DNA from: Guillardia theta CCMP2712
Lineage: Eukaryota > Cryptophyceae > Pyrenomonadales > Geminigeraceae
Assembly: GCF_000315625.1 (NCBI RefSeq)
Contig: NW_005434543.1
Span: 1-20,607 of the forward strand
Reading direction: 5' to 3'
Length of the DNA: 20,607 bases
Below the pieces are notes generated by a model, which was not told where the DNA came from, made no database searches, and worked only from the letters and a program-made list of their open reading frames with translations. Every line of letters starts with the position of its first letter. Position 1 is the first letter of the stretch. This document shows, piece after piece, positions 9,526 to 18,655 of the stretch. Position numbers and translations under genes: made by a program.

Positions 9526-10776
9526 CTACCTGTCCGTGCTGGCATGCTCGTTCCTCGGAGTCCCTCCCTTCTGCCACAGCTTAGGAATCTGCAAAGAACT
9601 TCTCAGATAACGAGGAAGAGGAGGAGGAGGAGGAGGAGGAAGGGAGAGGGGTAAGGACCTTCGGTCTACTGTCCTCCTCCTCAGCTCGAGGATTTCGTTT
9701 CGTATCCTGCCGTGAGGAGCTGTCTTCATCCTTCCCCTCGTCTTCCCGCACAACCACCTTGAAGAATAGCGTGACATCTCTTCCTCTCTGCTCTGCTCTG
9801 CTCTGCTCTGCTCTGCTCTGCTCTGCTCTGCTCTGCTCTGCTCTGCTCTGCTCTCTCCTCGCCTCGTCTCGCCTCCCCCCGTGGTCTTCACCTTCCTCGC
9901 AAATCGCAGGTGTATGGAAGTCCCTGGCGTGCCGAGCATGAGGGGTGCGATCTCTATGATCTGAACGAGACGATGAGTGAAGTACGGGGGAGGAGAGAAG
10001 CAAGAGAAATAAAAGATGCTGTAAAATGGGCGGGGCAGGGGCAGGGCAGGGAGATGGACGGGAGGGGAGGGGAGGGGAGGGGAGGGTTCTTGTTCTCACC
10101 GGCCATCTATGGACGTCCACATGGTTGACTTGCATGAGAACATCGCCCTCCTTGAGCTGTCGCTCCAACATCAGTGAAGAGGCTGGAAGGGCGAGAGGAG
10201 GGATGGACAGGGGAGGAGAGGAGCGAGGAGAGAGGAGAGGAGAGGAGAGGAGAGGAGAGGAGAGGAGAGGAGAGGAGAGGAGAGGAGAGGAGAGGAGAGG
10301 AGAGGAGAGGAGAGGAGAGGAGAGGAGGAGAGAAGAGGGAGCATCTTAGAGGAGAATAATCGTAAAGTTACCATGTTGCTCTTCTCTGCAGAGCTGCGAG
10401 GCACGAGACCCTTTACCTGTTCTGACATGAGAAGGGCGAGCAAGAGTGGGAGTGTGGGGAGGAGGAGCAGGAAAACGAGCATGACAACGAGGATCAGAAG
10501 GAGGGGAACGAGAACCGGGAAGTGGAGGTGGACAAGGACGAAACGAGAAAGAATTTTCCATACCACGAGTCCTCCTGTTCCGTCGGACGCGAAAACAATG
10601 CCCACTCCAACCTGACGGGAAGAAAAGATTCATTCGCCATGGCATCGAGACGCAAGGAGCAGGCGCGCGTGTTAGCTTCTCTGCTGCATGTTCCCACCTT
10701 GGCTGAAGGCATCGGTCCCGAAGGACGAGAGGACAAGGTCGACTGCCTCTGAAACTCTTCCTTCTCTAACCTCTGG
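9526..10776 (-). CDS. PDZ-domain protein, 5' end unresolved
   Basis: Six minus-strand exons join in phase 0: 10564-10611, 10372-10416, 10100-10156, 9892-9960, 9659-9787 and 9526-9588. The first four encode a complete PDZ domain of about 73 residues: VGVGIVFASDGTGGLV, VKGLVPRSSAEKSNM, LKEGDVLMQVNHVDVHRWP, then IIEIAPLMLGTPGTSIHLRF. This has the GΦGΦ carboxylate-binding loop, the A-E-K-S-N helix-capping turn, the K-E-G-D-V-L-x-Q-V-N strand and the closing L-G-x-P-G-T. PDZ domains bind C-terminal peptides and scaffold complexes. The last two exons give an acidic/basic tail ending ...NEHASTDR. An upstream exon at 10698-10772 or 10698-10776 can join in either of two frames, and no start codon was settled. 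The exons are small (45-129 nt), and the introns carry pentanucleotide arrays. Protease or other fused domains, if any, would lie in the missing 5' part. Confidence 0.8.
9786..9850 (-). repeat. CTCTG/CAGAG pentanucleotide array at a splice acceptor
   Basis: Thirteen perfect CTCTG copies on the plus strand read CAGAG on the coding strand of the PDZ gene, so every unit carries a CAG. The chosen acceptor of exon 9659-9787 is the last unit itself. The repeat therefore offers a ladder of competing acceptors 5 nt apart. Confidence 0.92.
10062..10086 (-). repeat. GGGGA pentanucleotide tract in a PDZ intron
   Basis: About five copies of GGGGA on plus (TCCCC on the coding strand), a few bases downstream of the donor in intron 9961-10099. 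Confidence 0.85.
10230..10326 (-). repeat. GGAGA pentanucleotide array in a PDZ intron
   Basis: About nineteen near-perfect copies of GGAGA on plus (TCTCC on the coding strand) fill much of intron 10157-10371. A minus-strand frame across it (poly-LLSSP) is an artefact. Confidence 0.92.
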
Positions 10777-11129
10777 CTGCAGCAGTCGAAGACGGCGAAG
10801 AGCGACATCTCGAGGAAGAGGAGAACGAGAAGCGAAGAGAAGACGAAGATCAAGGAGTGCTCCGATAAGGGACAGGCGACAGCAAAGAGATGGAAGGGAG
10901 GAGAAATCGGGATCAGGCACAGTGAAGCAAAACCGAAGGGACCGGAAGAAGTGAAGCAAAAGGAGAAGGAGGAGGAGGAGGAGGAGAAAGGACGGAGGAT
11001 GCAAGGGGGTCCAGGAAGGAAAGATGAGAAGTAAGGGAGGGAGGAGGGAGGAGGGAGGAGGACGAGGGTCTACGGTGCAGGATGCTGGAAACTGTGCATG
11101 GTGAGTTCTACCGGGCGGACATGGTGGGG

Positions 11130-11375
11130 AGTCAAAACGATTTACAACCTTAGGGGTGGGGTAGTCTGAAAATTGAATTCCCAGAGGGGTGTGGGGCCAG
11201 CGGAACCGAATAGGGGTGGTAATTTCATAATAAACAGATCCATTATGGGTGGGTACTGGTCACAGGACTCCGGAGCCGTAACGCTTCCTAGGGGGGTAGG
11301 GGTACGGATGATATAGCGGGATCAGGACACCAGGGGTGGGTAGTACAGATTTGGATATGGCGGGGTAGGGTAACC
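11130..11375. other. Cluster of spaced GGGGTGGG / GGGGTAGG words
   Basis: Seven G-rich words (for example AGGGGTGGGGTAG, AGGGGTGGTA, GGGGGGTAGGGGTAC, AGGGGTGGGTAG, GGGGTAGGGTAAC) occur at irregular 25-45 bp steps within about 245 bp. The spacers are unrelated. The same word pattern recurs at 18500-18655 and, on the opposite strand, at 1890-2845. Confidence 0.5.
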
Positions 11376-11409
11376 AGACCATTCAAAATGTCGGGGAAGG
11401 CAGGAAGGT

Positions 11410-11543
<134 letters not shown>

Positions 11544-13032
11544 ACTCGCTGACCATCAGGCAGGAAGACGATTTGAGGAGAGGAAGTGAGAAACAAGAAG
11601 GAAGCAAGGGCACTAGGGGTAACGAAGGAACTGGCAGTAAGACAAAGAAGAAAGGAGGGGGGAGGAGCAAGGTACCATACGAAGGAGGGAAGGGAACAAC
11701 TGGGCAAGGAGTGGAAGGACAACGGAATGGGGAGCATATCATAATAGGATTGAAGGGAAAGTGAGGTTGCAGAAAAAGGAAAGCAAGACGAGTAGTCAGT
11801 AGGAGAGGAGGAATACATACACCTGCCATCCCAGAGTATTACCTACAGGTATCCCATGCACGATTCCTGCATAGCAGCAGATGCAGAGGCGGTGACAGAC
11901 ATGAGTTGTAAGAGAGTTGCGGATTTGTGGTTCAATGCAGTCAAGGGGGAAAAAAACGAAGCAGAGCAAAACAATGAGGACATGAAGAGGATGGCATATC
12001 AACAAGTGCGAGTGCAGTGAAGCTTCACAAGGATGAAGGTAAAAATGAGGTGAAGCGTGAGAGATAAAGATGGATCTGCAGAGACAACATTTGAACATAT
12101 GAAAGTAAATTAGCTGCTGCTGATAACAATGATGATGTGGTTGTTGTTATGGAACAAGCCGGGTCGATGCATGGTAAACAAACTTTGTTCAGATGTCGCA
12201 TATCAAAGAGTGATGTAGAGAAACTTGAGCAAGGAGAGCAAAAAAAACGACAACAAAGAGCTTACAGGTTTAATTGATATGAAAAGCTGTGAGAGAAGGA
12301 AGAAAAGACGTAAGTTGCATTCCAAACGTCCAAGATGGGAATACGGTATTGACATGCAGCAAACTTGTTGCTAGTGGCATAATCATGATGTAAGTGAAAC
12401 AAGTGAGAAATCGGAACTAAACAGACTCTCATCAAGATATGTTTGATTTCAAGAGATCTTGTAGTCAAGCAGAACAAAGGGCATGAAATCACCAATATCC
12501 GCACATCGATTGTGATAAGCTGCATCGCATTAATCTTTCAAACAACAGCTTCCTTGTTGGCAATGAAATGAATCTATTCGTCCTTCTTTGCCGTCTCGAA
12601 TTTCTTCTCTTCATTCCCTCCACACCATCCTCTCGTTCCCAGTTTGTTCTTCTTTCTTATTATCTCCCTCCTCTCGTTCCGTCTCCTGGTCTCTTCTACC
12701 TCCTATCTCTCTCCTTTCTTTCCTCCCCTTCTTTCCCTCTCGTCCATGATCTTTCTTCTTTCTCCTACCTGATCCTCAAGTTTCTCTCCTACCTGATCCC
12801 CATACTTCGACCCCCTCACATTCCGTCCCCACTTATCTACCCCCCTTGAAGCTTCTCCCCCTGGATCCCCACCTCCCCCCCCAAATTTCAGGCTCCTGCC
12901 CCCCTCCGCTCTCCCTCCCCTCCCGCGCTCGTTTCCTGCTCCCTCCCTTTCCCCTTCCAGTCCTGGGCCGATTGCGCCCTCCGACCCAGCCTCCTACCCG
13001 TCGCTTGCGCCCCCTCCTCCCCTACCCGCTGG

Positions 13033-15507
13033 ATGGCCTCGGGGCACAGGAGCGTTACTATCAGTGGCAGCGAGAGGGAGGAGGGAGGGAAGGGGAGGAC
13101 GAGGATGTGGATGGGGAGGCGAGGAGAGTCGCAATCGTTCCCCGTGTTCGAGGAATGGCTGACTGGAGGGCGCAAAGATGCAGTCGGAGGCAGCAGGACT
13201 GGGAGGGAGAGCAAGACATCGAGGCTGAGGAGGCAGGTGAGGAGCTCGAGCAGCCTGGAGCACCGGGAGGAGGAGGGAGGAGGAGAGACGGGACAGGTGC
13301 TTCCGATCCTGGCAGACATCGAGACGAGGATACAGGAGAGGATACAGGAGAATGCTCAGCGAGGGTCGTACCTGGGAGTGGAGAGCCTGCTCAAGGAGCT
13401 GCAGCTGTACGACCATCTCTTCCAGGACCTGGTGGACAAGACTGATGCTGTCTTCCCCATCGCCTCCCACCTCCTCCGATCCCTGTGGGAGAGCTTTGTG
13501 AGCATGATCAAGCAGAGCTTCATGGTCTACCTCCAACGCTCCTCCGACCTCAACGACCGCAACGTCCTCCTCGACCGCGAGGTCAAGCACAGCTCCAACA
13601 CCGCGCACGAGCTGCATGCTCGCGTTGTGACGCTCGAGGGAGCCTTGTCAAAGATGCGCGAGGAGCTGGTGACATGCAGGAAGCAGCTGAGCCAGGCGCA
13701 GCAGAAGATGCAGCTCAAGGACAGCTGGATCCGAGCTCGAGGGCGAGAGAAAGACTCGAGAGAGTTCCCGCTCAAGTCCACCATGAAGGTGCTGGAGGAG
13801 GTGGAGGGGGAGCAAGACGCGAGTCTGAGCGTGCTGGAGGAGATAGAGGATCTGTTCGAGATGCGGGTGGAGGAGGAGTCCAGGTCCTCCTCGGCTCGCA
13901 GAGAGCACTCGCACAAGATGCTGTCCAAGTGGAAGGAGGAGATGCTCTCCCTCCGCCAGCAGAACAAGACGCTACGAGCTGGCCTCCAGCATGCAGAGGA
14001 GGAGACGAGGAGGCTGTCGGACCAGGCAGCCAAGTATCTGAACCTGCTCGAGAGCTTGAGGGACAGCAATCAGACGCCGCGACCTCACTGGGACGACTTG
14101 TTTGAGCGCGTCTGTCCCCAGCTCTCGCACATGACCATCGTCAACTTGACTTCCAGCACGGAGCTGCGTCAGGCCTCCTACAAGGGCGCCACCGCTGACC
14201 GCGTCCTCTTCATGGCCGAGCTGCTCGCCCGCCTGCTGCCGTCCGAGCATCAAGCTGAGCCGCAAGTTACTAAGAGCAAGTTCTTCGAGGCCCGGGGGAC
14301 AGGCAGGAGCGTTCCTCTCTACCTTCGAAGCAAGAACCCGGTCAGGAACCGCTCCATGGGCAAGCAGGAGACTCTGCTGCTCGTGCATGGCATCGTCAAC
14401 TCGCGGTACAAGCGGCGAGGGGCAGCCAAGGCGGCGTCGCTACAAGAGGACATCTTCGACTACCTCAAGTCCCGATGTCAGTTCGACTTCGGAGCTGCGG
14501 TCGAGCTGGGGTACAACCTGGTGGAGGGGTGTAACAAGTACGTGGAGGAGCCGTTCATCCAGCTGTTCAGGGGCGTCATGGAGGGCACGTTGCCCGAGGC
14601 CCTGCTGCTGGATTCTGTGGCTCTCGTCGAGGAGCTGGCAATGAAGCTGAGAGAAGCAGGAGAGGAGAGGCAGAGCGAGGGGAGGATGGAGGTGAAGACA
14701 GTGGAGGAGCTTGTTAGAAGTTACTTCCCCTACAAGGACCGGCGCAAGATCACAGGTGAGCTCCTGTCTTGCAGCCTCCCTCGCTCATGCTCCTCCTCCT
14801 CCAGAGCTCCTGCAAGCCTTCGACCTGCCTCATCCTACAGGAAGGAAGGACGAGACACGCGTCCCTCGCAGTGATGACGTACAAGCCCCTCCCTCCCTCC
14901 TCGTGTGATGATAGCGCAGATTGTAGAGTATGAGCTGCTCTTTCTCGAGGACGAGGCTCGCGTCGAGGTATCATATCGCTCTCATGTCAAGAGCTACATG
15001 TACTACCAGCTCATCTCACTGCACTACATGTACTACCAGCTCATCTCACTGCACTACATGTACTACCAGCTGATCTCACTGCACTACATGTACTACCAGC
15101 TCATCTCACTGCACTACATGTACTACCAGCTGATCTCACTGCACTACATGTACTACCAGCTCATCTCACTGCACTACATGTACTACCAGCTCATCTCACT
15201 GCACTACATGTACTACCAGCTGATCTCACTGAGCTAACTTTTCATACCTTTACTGCCTCAGGGTCCTTTCGCGCAGCTGGTCAAAGAGCAGGCGCTGATG
15301 GAGAGAAAGGAGATCATGATTGAGGTATTACTTTGAAAGCAACCTGTTGCTGCTTCTTTCAACCTACCCCTCTCTTCTCTCATTCTCCTTCTTTTCTTTC
15401 TTTTCGTTCTTCTCCTTCAGCTCGAGCGTCAACTCCGTAACTTCCAGAGGCCTGGAAGGCAAGCTGTCATGCCGCATCAGGTGGGCAGAGTGGGGAAAGG
15501 GGGAATG

Positions 15508-15543
<36 letters not shown>

Positions 15544-16209
15544 GGGAGAGGCGGGGGGAGGGGGAGGAGATGGAGAGCGGAAGGGAGTCGGTAGTAGTTG
15601 ATTACCTTCTAGCTCAAGCAAGCAATAGCGTCGACGGATGAAGGATTTCCTCCAGAAGAGGTGCTCCACCACCAACACCACCACCACCACCTCCTCCTCC
15701 TCCTCCTCCTTCCCTCCCTCTCCTCTTCCCCCTCCCCCTTCTCCCCGACCTCCTTCTCCTCCTCCCTTCCTGTCTTGCTGTTTCGCCTCAACCTGCCACA
15801 GGTCGAGCGGCTCTTTCAGATCGCGATGGAAGCAGCGGCGAACCCGCAAGAGGAAGACGAGCAAGTCAAAGTCAAAGACATCCTCCAAGCACTGCGATGG
15901 TGAGCAGCAAGTGTGTTGTCAGTCATCGTCCCCTGCACTGTTTGCTTTCTTTTCTCCTCTCCCTCCTCTCCCTCATCTTTTACTCCTTCCCATTCTAACC
16001 TCTCCATCCCCTTCCTCCTTCCTCTTCTAACCTCTCCATCCCCTTCCTCACCTCTCTCCGCCGCAACATGGCGGGTATGAATGAACTCAGCCTCCTTGAA
16101 GTCTCCTCGTCTTCTCAGCTCATGAGGTGGCAGGGCCCCGGGGCTTCGCAGGTTCTCCTCCTACGGGGTTCGCGTCAACGATGTCAAGCTCCTCTTCTCG
16201 TCTCCTTGA
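13033..16209 (+). CDS. Long coiled-coil protein, possibly TSNAXIP1/axonemal type
   Basis: Eight exons join in phase: 13033-14755, 14805-14878, 14920-14967, 15262-15324, 15421-15480, 15613-15660, 15802-15899 and 16152-16209, giving 723 residues. The N-terminus (1-88) is basic and low complexity. Residues about 89-170 contain ESLLKELQLYDHLFQDLVDK followed by a helical segment ending in SMIKQSFM; this LKEL-x2-Y-x2-LF-x2-LV arrangement resembles the N-terminal domain of translin-associated factor X-interacting protein 1, found in ciliated organisms. Glu/Arg/Leu-rich coiled coils follow (about 175-235 and 262-360), then a more globular part with PFIQLFRGVMEG. The small C-terminal exons include FAQLVKEQALMERKEIMIE and a helical pair like degenerate EF-hands (FPPEEVERLFQIAMEA ... 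VKVKDILQALRWF). The family link is a pattern judgement, not a search result. The segment 13237-13296 (60 nt, GTGAGG...ACAG) could be an in-frame retained intron. Confidence 0.78.
14994..15233 (+). repeat. 30-bp minisatellite, eight copies, in-frame inside an intron
   Basis: Eight head-to-tail copies of a 30-bp unit beginning TACATGTACTACCAGCTCAT fill most of intron 14968-15261. The copies are nearly identical and differ mainly at one C/G position, in the order C,C,G,C,G,C,C,G. The unit is ten codons long (YMYYQLISLH) and stays in frame with the exon upstream, ending at a TAA at 15235-15237. Each unit also contains an acceptor-like TACTACCAG. Confidence 0.97.
15508..15541 (+). repeat. GGAGCA hexanucleotide tract in an intron
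   Basis: About five copies of GGAGCA/GCAGGA in intron 15481-15612 of the coiled-coil gene, purine-rich on the sense strand. Confidence 0.85.
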
Positions 16210-16259
16210 GCCTCCCGCCCGCCATGTATCGCCCAACTTATCCCTTGTCAGTAGACGCC

Positions 16260-16940
16260 ACCTACTATGATCCGAGGCTCACTGTCACTATGGTACGCTC
16301 GGACTCGGTCACTGGTTCTTTATCCGGCGGCGACTCTTCAATCCGATCACTGTCTGCTACTAACCAAAGGCTAACCCGGCGTGGCATATTAGGGGGGGGG
16401 GGCAGTCACAGTGGGCGCCTCGGTAATCGGGCCCTGGCGGCGGGTGCCGCCGGCATTCCCGCCCCGGGTAGTGAGCCGGCGGACTCGGGACTCAGGCTCG
16501 GACCCGGCGACAGTCACTGCGCGGCGGTCGGCGCCCGGTCACAACCGCCGGCTACGTGACCGGGCCGTGCCAGGACTACATGCCGTTCACTTTTAGCCCT
16601 TTCGTTAATTTCCGTACGGGCCGGCGTCACGGTAGGCCCGGCTTCAACCCGGAGGCTTCCGTAAGTTCCCGGACTACCGTAGCCTGTACTGTAGTACCAA
16701 ATTGGCACGTATCAGTATTCCCGGAGTCACTGCCCCGTCCCACTGCGGATCGGACCGGCGTACAGGGCCGCGGCAGGGCGGCCGCCACGCCCCGGGCCCG
16801 CGGGTGGGGGCGGCGGCGGTCGGCGGCCCGGCCCGGACTCCCCGGAATCCGGTGATCGGAATTCAACCCGGAGGCTGGCAGGCCCGGGGGCCGGCCCGGG
16901 CCGGCGGGGCCTTAGAGCCGCTTCGACACTGAGCCTCACC
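16260..16940. other. GC-rich intergenic island B
   Basis: An extremely GC- and CpG-rich block lies between the coiled-coil gene and the secreted-protein gene. It carries CCGTGCCAG (16565-16573), GTCACGGTA (16626-16634), CACTGCGG (16741-16748) and GGCAGGGCGGCC (16772-16783), all also in island A. It contains its own internal repeat, TTCAACCCGGAGGCT, near 16645 and 16863, and many CCCGG and GTCACTG words. Open frames here arise from high GC and show no protein-like features. Confidence 0.5.
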
Positions 16941-16989
16941 GGGCCTCATCACTAGGCTCGCCTCAGTTTTTTTGATATTTCAATAGTAC

Positions 16990-17095
16990 CCGTGGGTGGT
17001 GTGTTGACCCCTTTAATTCCGCGCAACCACAGAGAAAAGCACCAGAGAGTTGACCCGCTTGAGAACATGGGGGGTATGGGGGGACTGGGGGTAGT
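16990..17095. other. Short G-rich word cluster before the secreted-protein gene
   Basis: Words such as CGTGGGTGG, ATGGGGGGTA, TGGGGGGACTGGGGGTAG recur just upstream of the start at 17116. The region probably includes the promoter and 5' UTR. The same word type follows island A at 1890, on the other strand. Confidence 0.4.
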
Positions 17096-17115
17096 GAGCC
17101 TAACGAAGAGCCGCG

Positions 17116-17607
17116 ATGGAGAGACGTGCGGTGTTGATGGCAGGGATGGCCGCCATGGCCGCTGTCCTCTTAGCGATAACAGCCATGGTTGCTACTGCTC
17201 AGAACAGATCTTCCCTCCTCCAGGTCGTTGTTCGCCGCCCAGCTCTTATGCGAATCCCAAGAGGATCGAAGCTGTATGATGCCGCGCTTGAGCCCCTCTA
17301 CACGGAGGGAGACAACGTCATCAGCGCCTACAGCTGGCAGGACCAGCATGGCAGTGAGTACGATCCTGAGGCACAGAATGTCTATGCCGATCTCCCCATG
17401 GAGAGAGACAGCATCTTTGATCCGGATGATGAGTTCAGAGGCCTTGCACCCAAGGACATGTCAAAGAGCTGCGACAAGTTTGGCTCGTGCGAGGAGCCAG
17501 TGAATGCATGGGCTGACCTGCCAGACACTGAGGCCAGATCGATGAGCTTCAGATCTCCTTATGTTGCGCCTCTCAACGCCTGGGAAGACATGACCCTCGA
17601 TTATTAA
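17116..17607 (+). CDS. Secreted protein with repeated N-x-W/Y-x-D motif
   Basis: A single-exon frame of 163 codons. The N-terminus (MERRAVLMAGMAAMAAVLL, then AITAMVATAQ) is a clear signal peptide with a likely cleavage after ATA or ATAQ (about residue 28-29). No later membrane span is present. No phenylalanine follows the cleavage site, which argues against the usual cryptophyte plastid presequence. The mature part is acidic and contains a repeated short motif: NVYADLP (88-94), NAWADLP (130-136) and NAWEDMT (154-160), with a weaker relative SAYSWQD (70-76). Two cysteines (C119, C125) may form a disulfide. The protein ends LDY. I do not recognise a family. An alternative start at the second Met (17137) would keep the signal peptide. 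It is the only intronless multi-hundred-base gene in the window. Confidence 0.8.
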   Translation: MERRAVLMAGMAAMAAVLLAITAMVATAQNRSSLLQVVVRRPALMRIPRGSKLYDAALEPLYTEGDNVISAYSWQDQHGSEYDPEAQNVYADLPMERDSIFDPDDEFRGLAPKDMSKSCDKFGSCEEPVNAWADLPDTEARSMSFRSPYVAPLNAWEDMTLDY

Positions 17608-18261
17608 CTGTTCGTTGACCACTGCGGTTGGGCAAGTACTTTGTTCTTGCATTTTGTTTCATACGCCTAATACAACTGAACCGAAGCTTGATCTTGTTCA
17701 CTTGTCTGCATGTACTGACCAGTTTCAGGTTGCATCAGATCTGTCGCTCTGCTGGCGTGAAGGTACACAGTCGGCATTGACATAATGATGGAGCGTGGTG
17801 CTCTTGTTGTGTTCCTCGTTCATTTGGTCGGTTCATTCAATCGATGGCAAGCTCGCTCAGTAGGTGAAGGAAACGTTCGCTCTCTCTTCCCTGTCAGATG
17901 GAAGAAGCTGGGTGAAAAAGCCATCTAACCAGGTCGAAAGAGTCAGGCTGTACTGAACGTTTGCTTCGACATCGATGGACACATCCTTGGGATGATCGTC
18001 CTATTCATTCTTGAGCTTTGCAAACCTGTAACTTTGTGCTCCTCTACTGAAGCGATCATGACCTCTCATGGTGGAATCGATGAACCTTCATCTAACTGGT
18101 TCCCTCAAACTAACTTCATCTCCCTTGAGAGTCCGGTGATTCAATTTCCTGCAGAGCCGATGTACATACCTTTCACTGTTAACCCCGTCGTATCTCTAGA
18201 TCGCTGCTTTCTTCGTCGCGTTCGACATCGTCTAATCTCATCGTTCTATCGATATCATGTG

Positions 18262-18317
18262 ATGATCATTGTCAAGATCAAATCATGATCATTGTCAAGA
18301 CGACATCATGATCATCG
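18262..18317. repeat. 23-bp tandem repeat with ATGATCAT core
   Basis: ATGATCATTGTCAAGA occurs at 18262-18277 and 18285-18300, and a partial copy, ATGATCATCG, begins at 18308, giving a 23-bp period. Each unit carries the palindrome ATGATCAT. Confidence 0.85.
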
Positions 18318-18360
18318 TAAGTCATCATCGCTATCGCAGTATGTTACAGTCATTGTGCTA

Positions 18361-18447
18361 TCACCATCATCGTCTCCATCACCATCATCGTCTCCATCAC
18401 CATCATCGTCTCCATCACCATCATCGTCTCCATCACCATCATCGTCT
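18361..18447. repeat. 18-bp minisatellite (CATCACCATCATCGTCTC)
   Basis: About five near-perfect copies. Being a multiple of three, it leaves long His-rich or Ser/Pro-rich frames open, which I regard as artefacts. Confidence 0.95.
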
Positions 18448-18499
18448 GGTTCGGTCTTCAGGCTGCTGTACACCATGGTTGAGGCGGACCTGAACACAC

Positions 18500-18655
18500 A
18501 ACAGGGGGTAGGGTATGTGAGAATCTGGGGATTATTTGCCAAGGGGGTAGCAAACATGGAAATGGTGGGGTACTTGGATGGTAGAAAAGTGGGGTAGAGG
18601 AAACGTATGGGGTGTGATACCAGGGTAGGGTTAATGTGTCCCCTCATGGGGTAGG
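18500..18655. other. Cluster of spaced GGGGTA words
   Basis: Eight G-rich words (GGGGGTAGGGTA, GGGGGTAGC, GTGGGGTAC, GTGGGGTAGAGG, ATGGGGTGTG, CAGGGTAGGGTTA, ATGGGGTAGGG and a weaker TCTGGGGATT) lie within about 155 bp at steps of roughly 15-25 bp, with unrelated spacers. All are on the plus strand. Confidence 0.55.

Noticed and set aside
9526-10349. Poly-Arg/Glu/Ser frames on both strands across 9786-9850 and 10230-10326
   Set aside because: They come from pentanucleotide arrays in PDZ introns, and the exons lie between them.
11796-12098. Cys-rich 100-codon minus-strand frame
   Set aside because: No signal peptide, domain, repeat or splice support, and a composition typical of noncoding purine-rich DNA read in reverse.
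14994-15233. CRISPR-like array of 30-bp repeats
   Set aside because: The units are directly adjacent with no unique spacers, inside an intron of a eukaryotic-type gene.
16068-16939. Several overlapping Gly/Arg/Pro-rich frames in the GC-rich island
   Set aside because: They are open because of high GC and few stops, on both strands alike, with no domain or splice logic.
18269-18647. His-rich and Asp/Gly-rich proteins on opposite strands
   Set aside because: They are translations of the 18-bp minisatellite.
18500-18655. Interstitial telomere
   Set aside because: A few words look like GGGTAGGGTT, but they are not in tandem and the spacers are unrelated, so I report only spaced G-rich words.
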